From contig JBEYHY010000003.1 of NCBI GenBank assembly GCA_040635515.1, positions 372,001 through 436,000 on the forward strand: 64,000 nt of DNA. The letters are read 5' to 3'. The notes beneath the pieces were generated by a model. It had not been told where the DNA came from, ran no database searches, and worked only from the letters and a program-made list of their open reading frames with translations. A program made the position numbers and the translations under genes. This document shows, in pieces, positions 25,977 to 33,260 of this stretch. The first letter of the stretch is position 1. Every line of letters begins with the position of its first letter. Source of the stretch: Prauserella_A sp040635515 (GTDB lineage Bacteria; Actinomycetota; Actinomycetes; Mycobacteriales; Pseudonocardiaceae).

Positions 25977-26627
25977 ATGCGTAACAGACGGATGGCCGCG
26001 GCAGTGACCGGTTTTCTCGCGATGGGCGCTGCGGTCGCCATCGCGGCGGCACCGGCGGCGTTCGCGCAGCAGGCGATCACCGTGACGAACCCGAACGCCA
26101 ACGGCGCGGTCGCCGCGCACACCGACAGGGTCGATCTGCGCAATGTCACCAGTGGGGTCGACTTCTTCTGTGTCACCTCGGGCAGCGTCCGTGCTTCGAC
26201 GGCCAACGGCACGATCAACTCGGGTTCGTACACGACACCCGCGGACGTGGGCGACCTGAACGTCACGTTCAACAACTGTGACGGGCCGCTCGGACCGGGC
26301 ACGGCGGTGCCGAACCCGGGTAGCCAGCCCTACGACCTGGTGATCACCGGAACCTCCGGTGGAACCTCGACCGGCTACGTCGGCCCTGTGGACGTACACG
26401 TGTCGATGGCGGGCTGTGACTTCGACGTCGTCGGTCACGCCCCCGGCAGGTACAACAACGCGAACGTGCTGACGATGGACCCGGCCGTCGCGCTGCCCGC
26501 CGGTGTCGCGCCGTTGTCGCCGACCAACATCGTCGGCTGCTTCGGCCTGGTGAACCCCGGCGACCAGTTGAGCTACTCGGCCGCCTACAACGTCACCAAC
26601 CCGGCAAGCCCGATCACCATCAGCTAG
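25977..26627 (+). CDS. Exported four-cysteine protein, paralogue 1
   Basis: The 216-residue product has a Sec signal peptide (about residues 1-30, ending AAAPAAFAQQ). The mature part is rich in Gly, Thr, Val and Asn and probably beta-structured. Four cysteines (FFCVTS, NNCDG, AGCDFDV, VGCFGL) line up with those of the proteins at 29034 and 29699, suggesting two disulfides. The block YVGPVDVHVSMAGCDFDVVG and LVNPGD near the end are the strongest shared motifs. GGAGGA lies 8 nt upstream of the ATG. I do not recognise the family with confidence; a remote link to PraB-like proteins is only a guess. A hairpin follows. Confidence 0.88.
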   Translation: MRNRRMAAAVTGFLAMGAAVAIAAAPAAFAQQAITVTNPNANGAVAAHTDRVDLRNVTSGVDFFCVTSGSVRASTANGTINSGSYTTPADVGDLNVTFNNCDGPLGPGTAVPNPGSQPYDLVITGTSGGTSTGYVGPVDVHVSMAGCDFDVVGHAPGRYNNANVLTMDPAVALPAGVAPLSPTNIVGCFGLVNPGDQLSYSAAYNVTNPASPITIS

Positions 26628-26636
26628 TCCGAGAAT

Positions 26637-26679
26637 CCGCCGTGGTGCGGTGGCGATCAGCCCGCCCGCACCACGGCGG
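26637..26679 (+). terminator. 14-bp stem-loop after exported protein gene
   Basis: CCGCCGTGGTGCGG (26637-26650) pairs exactly with 26666-26679 over a 15-nt loop, and CTTTCC follows. It starts 9 nt after the stop codon. Confidence 0.75.
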
Positions 26680-26780
26680 CTTTCCCAGTACTTCCGCCGC
26701 ACGCCGACGCATCGCGAGATTGGCCCCACCATGCTCGTTCGCCCGTATTCACCGTTCGGTCCCCGGCGAGGTGGTGACTC

Positions 26781-28265
26781 GTGAATCGCCTCGGTTCGAG
26801 ATCGCGCAGAGCGATCCTGGTTTCCGCCCCGCTGATCGCGGGGTTGCTGGGGGCGGGCCTCGTCTCGCAGGGCAGTGCGGTGGCCGGCCAGCAGGTCGAG
26901 GTCGCCCTCGGCTACACATGTCACTCGCCTTCGACGTCCTATCCCGCCACGGTCACCGTCAAGGCGATGTTCCCCGCGAACGCGGTGACGGGACAGCCCG
27001 TCGCGGTCGAGGCGGTCAACCTCGACGTGGTGTTGCCCGAGGAGGCCGCGGCCGAGCTGAAGGGGCAGGGCGCGACGATGGCGGGCGGGACCGCCGCGCT
27101 CAGTGTGACCGCGTCGGACGCCGAGGCGAGCTGGCCGGATCTGGCGATCCCGGCGTCGCCGTTGCCGGAGGCGGGCGAGCTGACTTTGGCGGCATCCGGC
27201 CCCGTGCCCGCGATCGAGGTCGCCGAGGCGGGCGAACTGACGGTGACGGCGGGCGCGCTTGCGTTGAGCCTGAACGGTTTCCGGGCCGATGGTTCCTCGG
27301 CGGAACCACCCGTCACCGCGGTGTCGTGCGAACTCCAGCCCGAGCAGAACGCCGTGCTGGCGACGCTTCCGGTCGGCGGGGAGTCGACGGCGCCGGACAG
27401 CACATCGGAAACCCCCGGCGCGGATCCCGGTGACCCCGGGGCGAAGTCCATGCCCCGCGCCGAAGGCTTGCCGTTGCCCGGAGTGCAGCAGGAGACGCCG
27501 GAGAACTGTTTCGAAGTGCCCGTCGAGGATCCCAGTCCGAACCTTGGCTGCGCATTTCAAGCCGGGTATGCGAATGTCAACAAGCTGAATGGCGCGGTAC
27601 TGATCGGCAAGCCTGAACCAGTGTTGATGCTCGTCGACTATGGGCTCGCGAGGGGCAATCAGCCGTGCGAAGGCGGTACTGACCAGTTCGGGGAGTACAC
27701 CTGCAACGGCGCCATCGTCACTACTTCACGCCTCACGATCGAATTGCCGCCTTCCGACCCCACGTTGCTGACCTACGGATTCGTGCCGGTAAAGGCGAAG
27801 GTGCAGATGGCTGTGGACGACGAGAATCCGCTTCTCATCGCAGAGAGCCGTATCGAACAGCGGCGCTATACCAACGGAACCCTTCCGAAGTTCCCTTTGC
27901 TGGTACGAGCCGAGGGCCTCATGACACTGCGCATGTACGACGTCGAGGTCAACGGAGTTCCGCTGGACGTCGGACCCGATTGCCGGTCGGCGCATCCCTT
28001 CACGGTGGTGTTCAACGGTCGCGCGGCGACAGCGGTGCCGAGTACGCCCGACGAGTATTCCGTGGCATTCGGGGGTGTGGTCACTGGAACCATGACGATT
28101 CCGCCGTTCTCGGGGTGCGGGGCCGGTGAAGACCTCGATCCGCTCTTTACCGGAACGATTTCCGGCCCGGACAACTTCGTACGCATGACGCAGGAAGCCG
28201 TCTGCTTCAAAGCCGGTGGAGCAGGTTGCCCACCCCAGATCCCGGAACCCACCCGCGGCGATTGA
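26781..28265 (+). CDS. Exported DUF6801-type protein with cysteine-containing C-terminal domain
   Basis: The 494-residue product has a signal peptide (to about residue 36, ending SAVAG). An N-terminal domain (about 37-190) with GYTCHSPSTSYPATVTV and VTGQPVAVEAVNLDVVLPEE matches the DUF6801 type as I know it. An acidic Pro/Ser linker is followed by a C-terminal domain (about 235-490) with ENCFEVPVEDPSPNLGCAF, VDYGLARGNQPCE and FGEYTCNGAIV. The C-terminal domain recurs in the broken copy at 28408. The function is unknown; export suggests a surface or wall protein. AGGTGG lies 6 nt upstream of the GTG. Confidence 0.82.
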   Translation: MNRLGSRSRRAILVSAPLIAGLLGAGLVSQGSAVAGQQVEVALGYTCHSPSTSYPATVTVKAMFPANAVTGQPVAVEAVNLDVVLPEEAAAELKGQGATMAGGTAALSVTASDAEASWPDLAIPASPLPEAGELTLAASGPVPAIEVAEAGELTVTAGALALSLNGFRADGSSAEPPVTAVSCELQPEQNAVLATLPVGGESTAPDSTSETPGADPGDPGAKSMPRAEGLPLPGVQQETPENCFEVPVEDPSPNLGCAFQAGYANVNKLNGAVLIGKPEPVLMLVDYGLARGNQPCEGGTDQFGEYTCNGAIVTTSRLTIELPPSDPTLLTYGFVPVKAKVQMAVDDENPLLIAESRIEQRRYTNGTLPKFPLLVRAEGLMTLRMYDVEVNGVPLDVGPDCRSAHPFTVVFNGRAATAVPSTPDEYSVAFGGVVTGTMTIPPFSGCGAGEDLDPLFTGTISGPDNFVRMTQEAVCFKAGGAGCPPQIPEPTRGD

Positions 28266-28407
28266 TGCAATCGAGGTCAGTCTCGCGCATGACAGGGAGT
28301 CAGTGTGACTCGATATTCTCCTGCTCTGTCCACGGTAAATCAGCGATGGCGTCACCGGACAGGAATGTTTTCTCTGCTTTGGTGTCCTTGTAGGCCTTCC
28401 CGTTACC

Positions 28408-29030
28408 GTGAACGCGAAGAGCGCCGCCGGAACAGCGCTGGGAACCATGGCTGAGACTGGCCAGCCACCGGAAGGCTGCTTCGATATTCCGGTCGACGAT
28501 CCGAGTCCGAACCTCGGATGCGCGTACTTCACGATGACGGTCGATGTCGCGAAACTGGACGGTGACGTCGTCTTCGGTGACGTCGAGCCGGGCTTTCTGT
28601 GTCTGGACTATGGGCTGGCACGAGGAAATCAGCTGTGTGAGGACGGTGAGGACCGGTTCGGCGAATACACGTGTACTGACGCGATCGTCGCTGAACCTCG
28701 GCTTGCGGTAGAACCGCTCGTCGCCACGCCGACCGTTGTGGCCGATGGTATCGGGACGGTGGAAGCGACGATGGAACTCAGGATGGCTGAACCAGCTTTC
28801 ACGGCACAGTCGAGGATTGAGCAAAGATTCTACCTGGACACTCCTGCCCCGGTTCCCGTTCTTGTTCGAAACGAATGCGGCTATGTCGGCCCATCTATCG
28901 GACGTGCGTGTCGACGGAATCTCTCGCGATGTCGGCCCGAGCTGCCGGACCGAGACTCCCATCGAGACCGTCCTGTATGGAAGTTCCGGTCAAGGGGTAC
29001 CGGATCCCGCGAGTGATCCGACAGGGGGAA
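28408..29030 (+). pseudogene. Frameshifted, truncated copy of the DUF6801 protein's C-terminal domain
   Basis: From about 28470 the frame encodes GCFDIPVDDPSPNLGCAY, LDYGLARGNQLCEDG, RFGEYTCTDAIV and QSRIEQRFY, which align motif by motif with the C-terminal domain of the gene at 26781. At 28876 a single extra T shifts the frame: VRNE is followed one frame over by AAMSAHLSDVRVDG and DVGPSC, matching GLMTLRMYDVEVNG and DVGPDC in the intact gene. There is no signal peptide or DUF6801 part, the last 80 or so residues are missing, and an in-frame TAA lies upstream at 28336. The region is less GC-rich than its neighbours. The 142 nt before it show nothing recognisable. Confidence 0.75.
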
Positions 29031-29033
29031 GAA

Positions 29034-29681
29034 ATGCGGCGAAGTTTTTCCGGCACTCTGGCGTTCGTCGCGGCTGTGATGATGTCGGCTGCTGTTTCGG
29101 CTTCGGCGGACCAGCAGGTGATTATCGTTGACAACCCAAACGTGAACGGCCACTTTGCGGCTGGTGCGGAAGAGTTTGAGACGATCAATGAGTCATCAGG
29201 AACTGTAACCAGATGTCCTTCCGCGGTCGGCGATACCGGGTCTTTGATGTCTGGAGTTTTGTTGTCCGGTGAGTATGTGATCCCGAGTGTTGGCGAGCTT
29301 TCCGGTTGGGCTTTCTACGGCTGTCATAGTATCCATGGCTCTCTTGACATGAGTCTGGTGGATTCCGTTGCCGGGATCACCGTCGTCGACGTCGACAGCG
29401 TTGCCGGGGTGACCAGCGCATACCTTGGTCCGCTCTCGTTTGAGGTGGTTTCTCCCGGATGTGATTACAGTTTCTCCGGTCACGTCCCGGTCGGCTACTC
29501 CAATTCTGGTGAATTTCAGTTCGGCTCCAACTCGACGCTTCCCGCGGGCGTCGAACCTCTCCAAGTGAACGACGATGTCGTTGGTTGTTTCGGCCTCTAC
29601 AACCCCGGCGACCGGATCCAATTCACCGGCACTTTCACGGTGACCGATCCGAGTCCGCCGCTGACGATAACCACGCCTTGA
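29034..29681 (+). CDS. Exported four-cysteine protein, paralogue 2
   Basis: The 215-residue product has a signal peptide ending about SAAVSASADQQ. Its four cysteines (TRCPS, YGCHS, PGCDYSF, VGCFGL) and the motifs AYLGPLSFEV, GCDYSFSGHVP and CFGLYNPGDRI align with paralogues 1 and 3. Its codons are noticeably richer in A/T than those of the paralogues, so it is either more recently acquired or under weaker constraint. The ATG at 29034 has AGGGGGAAG upstream. It begins directly after the broken DUF6801-type copy. Confidence 0.8.
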   Translation: MRRSFSGTLAFVAAVMMSAAVSASADQQVIIVDNPNVNGHFAAGAEEFETINESSGTVTRCPSAVGDTGSLMSGVLLSGEYVIPSVGELSGWAFYGCHSIHGSLDMSLVDSVAGITVVDVDSVAGVTSAYLGPLSFEVVSPGCDYSFSGHVPVGYSNSGEFQFGSNSTLPAGVEPLQVNDDVVGCFGLYNPGDRIQFTGTFTVTDPSPPLTITTP

Positions 29682-29698
29682 CGAGAGTGGAGTGACCA

Positions 29699-30319
29699 AT
29701 GAGGACGATGGGCCGGATCGGAGTGGCCAGGCTGCTCGCCGGTATCGCGGCCATGGCCGCGGTCTTCCTTGCCGCCCCGGCGGCGTCGGCGCAGCAGGCC
29801 GTCACCGTCACCAACGGCGGGAGCTACAGTGCCGGGCTCTCGCCCGGCCCGGCGACACTGACCGTGAACGGCGTCGTCTTCGCCGAATGCGCGGTCTCGC
29901 CGATGTCGTTGTCCGTCAGCGGCGGTAGCTTCACGACACCCGCCGACATCGGCGGCGTCTCGCTGACGCTGACGAGCTGTCTCGCTGGCTCCAATCCGGT
30001 CACGGTCACCGGCTCGGCCGGCGACATCGTCGTCACCGGCTACAACTCGGGCACCCAGATTTCCACGGCGTACCTCGGCCCGGTCGACCTGCACTACTCG
30101 GCTTTCGGCTGCGATTTCGACGTCGCGGGACACGCGACGTTCAGCTACGACAACCTCGGCGGGCTCGACTTCTCGCCTGGCGGCCCGCTGCCGCCGGGGA
30201 TCGCGCCGCCGCACGTCGGCGCCGGGGCCACCTGCCTGGGTCTCGTCAATCCCGGTGATCCGGTCGGATTCACCGCCGACTACCAGATTTCCGGACCACC
30301 TTTCCCGGTCATCTCCTAG
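29699..30319 (+). CDS. Exported four-cysteine protein, paralogue 3
   Basis: The 206-residue product has a signal peptide ending at PAASAQQ and the same four-cysteine plan (AECAVS, TSCLAG, FGCDFDV, ATCLGL), with AYLGPVDLHYSAFGCDFDVA and GLVNPGDPVGF. It is closer to paralogue 1 than to paralogue 2 (both have GSFTTPADIG or GSYTTPADVG). It starts 17 nt after paralogue 2, with GGAG 7 nt before the ATG, so the two are probably co-transcribed. The function is unknown. Confidence 0.87.
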   Translation: MRTMGRIGVARLLAGIAAMAAVFLAAPAASAQQAVTVTNGGSYSAGLSPGPATLTVNGVVFAECAVSPMSLSVSGGSFTTPADIGGVSLTLTSCLAGSNPVTVTGSAGDIVVTGYNSGTQISTAYLGPVDLHYSAFGCDFDVAGHATFSYDNLGGLDFSPGGPLPPGIAPPHVGAGATCLGLVNPGDPVGFTADYQISGPPFPVIS

Positions 30320-30415
30320 CGGCGGAACACAAACGTGGGGGGCGGACGGCCGGGCAGGTGCGACCCGGCCCGCGGCTCGACGTCACGCACCACCTCGAAA
30401 AGGAAGCGAGAAACC

Positions 30416-31387
30416 ATGTTCGGGTTGAGAGTGCGCCGCCGGGCGGGGCACAGCCGCCTCCGCCGTAGCCTCGTCGCGACCGGGGTCGCCGCAGCTGCCG
30501 GAGCCGCCGTGATCGCGGGCGCCGTCCCCGCGAGCGCGGCGGAACCGCCCACCCTCGCGGGTGCGTGGGCACCGCTGAACCGTTGCCCTGTCGACGATCC
30601 CGCGATGCTCGCCGCGGACGGCGCGCAGACGGCGGCGCTGTGTCTTGCCGCGAGCGGTTCCAGCGGCACGATGCAAATCGGCGGCAAAACCGTTCCCGTC
30701 GGCCAGACCGATCTCCAGTTCGGGGTGACCCGCTCCGGTTCGACGTTCACGGTCGTCTCACCAGCGGGCGGCGCACTGTCGTCGGCGCCGGTGAAAGTGC
30801 CCGGCGGGCTGCTGAACCTGATGTGCCCCAGCGACATCCCGGTGATCTCCGACATCTGCGGCAGGCTCGCCGACGCGAAGCTCAACGCCATCACCGCCTA
30901 CGTCGAACCGGCGGGGGCGCCGAGCCAGTTCAACTTCGTCGCCGGTATCGGCGTCGACCAGCCGATCGTCAACCTGCCCATCAAGATCCGGCTCGACAAC
31001 CCGATCCTCGGTTCGAACTGCTACCTCGGCTCGAACTCCGACCCCATCGTGCTGCGCCCGGCCAACACCACGCGGCCGGCGGTGGCACCCGTCCGGTTCG
31101 ACGAGGACGGAACCCTCGACCCGGCCGGTCAGATGGGGTACGTCGGCGCGAACGGCGCCGACCAGGCCGACAACACGTTCAGCGTGCCAGGGGCCAACGG
31201 CTGCGGCCTGTTCGGCACGCTCGACTGGGCGGTGGACCTGCAACTCGGGCTGCCGTCTCCGGCCGGTGAGAACAGTTTCGTGCTGAACAGCACGCAAACC
31301 GCGTTCGGTGGCCACTTCACGCCGCTGACCTTCGCGCCGGAACAGGGACAGCGTCTTTCCGAGCACTGGCACGCCGCGGTGCGGTAA
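30416..31387 (+). CDS. Exported protein of unknown function
   Basis: The 323-residue product starts with a twin-basic-rich leader and a long hydrophobic segment, with likely cleavage after AVPASAAE (about residue 41). The mature part has about seven cysteines (RCPVDD, LCLAAS, MCPSD, DICGRL, NCYLGS, GCGLFG). It has FVAGIGVDQPIVNLPIKIRL in the middle and an aromatic/His ending. No family was recognised. AAGGAAG precedes the ATG. It closes the exported-protein cluster and is followed by a perfect hairpin. It may belong to the same surface system, but that rests on position only. Confidence 0.82.
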   Translation: MFGLRVRRRAGHSRLRRSLVATGVAAAAGAAVIAGAVPASAAEPPTLAGAWAPLNRCPVDDPAMLAADGAQTAALCLAASGSSGTMQIGGKTVPVGQTDLQFGVTRSGSTFTVVSPAGGALSSAPVKVPGGLLNLMCPSDIPVISDICGRLADAKLNAITAYVEPAGAPSQFNFVAGIGVDQPIVNLPIKIRLDNPILGSNCYLGSNSDPIVLRPANTTRPAVAPVRFDEDGTLDPAGQMGYVGANGADQADNTFSVPGANGCGLFGTLDWAVDLQLGLPSPAGENSFVLNSTQTAFGGHFTPLTFAPEQGQRLSEHWHAAVR

Positions 31388-31392
31388 CGGTC

Positions 31393-31424
31393 GTTGCCCG
31401 GCAACCCTCGTGTTGCCGGGCAAC
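31393..31424. terminator. 13-bp stem-loop between converging genes
   Basis: GTTGCCCGGCAAC (31393-31405) and GTTGCCGGGCAAC (31412-31424) are exact complements with a 6-nt loop, placed 5 nt after the exported protein gene and 12 nt before the end of the oppositely oriented gene. Confidence 0.85.
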
Positions 31425-31435
31425 AACTGTTCCGG

Positions 31436-32146
31436 CTATTCCGAGTGGCCTGCCGCGAACAGCATGGTGGGGATCTCCGGACCGGGCAGTCCCAGCAGTT
31501 CCGACAGCGCGGCGTCGTCGAAACCGGACACCGCGCAGCAGGAAAGGCCGAGTGCCGTTGCGATCAGGTACAGGTTCTGCACGGCGAGACCGGAGTCGAC
31601 GTGCACGGTGCGGTAGTGCCGCAGTGGATATTTGTCGAACGCCACGTCGAGCCTCGCGGTCAGGGCGAGCGACACGGCGGCTCGCGGAACGAACTCGGGC
31701 TGCAGGTACACGTTTTCCAGCGCGGGCAGCGGATCGTCGTCGGCGAGTTCGACCAGTTCGTGCGAAACGGCCTCGTAGCGGTATACGCCCGGTTTGAGTT
31801 GTTCGGCCCTGCGGACGACGACGTAGGCGCGCAACACGTCGATCCCGCCCGCGCTCGGCGCCATGCCGAGCGGATAGTCACTGACCCCGAACGCGGGCAC
31901 GAAGCGTTGCACACCGACGGAAAACCGCAGCAGCGCGCTCAACGCGGTCAGTTCGAGATCCCTGTCCGCGTAGTCGTAGGCGGAGCGGCGCCTTGCCAGC
32001 GTCGCCACCAGGTCGGCGCGCGGCGGATGCACGTCCGGCAGCGGAAACCGCCTGCCCGTGGTGAGCTGGTGACCGTTGGTGCTGCTTTGCGAATTCAGCA
32101 GCCGGTGCACCGCAAGGGCACGCTCGGTGGTTTCCCGGCCACTCAT
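31436..32146 (-). CDS. SagB/nitroreductase-type oxidoreductase
   Basis: The 236-residue product resembles the SagB/ThcOx branch of FMN-dependent nitroreductases. RRSAYDYADRDLELTALSAL is the early Arg-Arg-Ser motif, SAGGIDVLRAYVVVRR the middle, and DSGLAVQNLYLIATALGLS the FMN-contacting helix. SagB enzymes oxidise azolines in peptide natural products, but no precursor peptide or cyclodehydratase is nearby, so the substrate is unknown. The ATG at 32146 has GGAGG 5 nt upstream. It stands alone, convergent with the exported cluster. Confidence 0.8.
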   Translation of the reverse strand: MSGRETTERALAVHRLLNSQSSTNGHQLTTGRRFPLPDVHPPRADLVATLARRRSAYDYADRDLELTALSALLRFSVGVQRFVPAFGVSDYPLGMAPSAGGIDVLRAYVVVRRAEQLKPGVYRYEAVSHELVELADDDPLPALENVYLQPEFVPRAAVSLALTARLDVAFDKYPLRHYRTVHVDSGLAVQNLYLIATALGLSCCAVSGFDDAALSELLGLPGPEIPTMLFAAGHSE

Positions 32147-32217
32147 CAACACCTCCGGTCATGACCCGTCCGGGCTGGGACGATGGCATCGTAACCCGCC
32201 GCCGGGACCGGCGGTTT

Positions 32218-33213
32218 CTACTTCACCAGGTCGGCCACGAGCTGGTAAGAACGTTTACGGTCTTCGTGACCATACGTCGTCGTGGTGATCATGACCTCGT
32301 CGGCGCCGGTGTCGGCGAGCAGTGACTCCAGTCCTTTGCGGACGGTCTCGGGGGAGCCGACGATGCTGCTGGACATCCGCTCTTCGAGGAACACTTTGTC
32401 GAGGTCGGTGTAGTCGTAGGAAGCCGCTTCCTCGGGAGTGGGCAGTGGAATCGGCCTTCCCTTGCGCAGGCTCAGGAACGTCAGGCCGTTGGGGGCGGCC
32501 AGCCACTGAGCGTGCTCGTCGGTGTCGGCGCAGGTGACGGCGGCGCCCAGCATCACGTAGGGCTCCTCCAGCACGGCCGATGGCTTGAACGAATCGCGGT
32601 AGAGGGCGATCGCGGGCAGCGTGTTCTCCGCGCTGAAGTGATGGGCGAACGAGAACGGCAACCCGAGCATGCCCGCGAGCTGGGCGCTGAACCCGCTCGA
32701 ACCGAGCAACCATACCGGCGGCTTGTTGCCCTCGGCCGCGACGGAGTTCACCGGGCGGCCCTCCTCGTGCTCGAAGTAGCCGATCAGCTCGGCGAGCCGC
32801 TGCGGGAAGTCCTCCGCGCTGAGCCCGGCCGGGCCGCGAAGCGCGTAGGCGGTGCGCTGGTCGGTGCCGGGCGCCCTGCCGAGTCCCAGATCGATCCGGC
32901 CGGGGTGCAGCGCCTCCAGCGTGCCGAACTGCTCGGCGACCACGAGCGGGGCGTGGTTTGGCAGCATCACGCCGCCGGAACCGACCCTGATGCGCTCGGT
33001 CGCGTCGGCGACGTGACCGATCAGCACGGCGGTCGCCGAGCTGGCGATTCCCGGCATGTTGTGGTGCTCGGCCAGCCAATAGCGGTGATACCCGAGCGTT
33101 TCGGTGTACCTGGCGAGGTCGAGCGTGTTCCGGAAGGCGGTTCCCGCGTCGGCCCCGCTCACGACGGGCGAGAGGTCGAGCACGGAAAGCGGGATGTCGC
33201 GCAGCGTTGTCAC
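32218..33213 (-). CDS. Luciferase-like (LLM) flavin-dependent oxidoreductase
   Basis: The 331-residue product begins near LSVLDLSPV, a common start of the MsnO8-type LLM group. It contains HRYWLAEHHNMPGIASSATA, GRIDLGLGRAPGTD and VWLLGSSGFSAQLAGMLGLP, as expected for an F420- or FMN-dependent monooxygenase barrel. The substrate is unknown. The GTG at 33213 was picked from the family's usual start; a GTG at 33264 overlaps the upstream stop as GTGA and would add 17 residues. It is probably co-transcribed with the helicase gene before it. Confidence 0.85.
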   Translation of the reverse strand: MTTLRDIPLSVLDLSPVVSGADAGTAFRNTLDLARYTETLGYHRYWLAEHHNMPGIASSATAVLIGHVADATERIRVGSGGVMLPNHAPLVVAEQFGTLEALHPGRIDLGLGRAPGTDQRTAYALRGPAGLSAEDFPQRLAELIGYFEHEEGRPVNSVAAEGNKPPVWLLGSSGFSAQLAGMLGLPFSFAHHFSAENTLPAIALYRDSFKPSAVLEEPYVMLGAAVTCADTDEHAQWLAAPNGLTFLSLRKGRPIPLPTPEEAASYDYTDLDKVFLEERMSSSIVGSPETVRKGLESLLADTGADEVMITTTTYGHEDRKRSYQLVADLVK

Positions 33214-33260
33214 GAAACGGTTCAACGCGCGGGGGCGGTGGCCGCATTCCCCGGGCGCCC

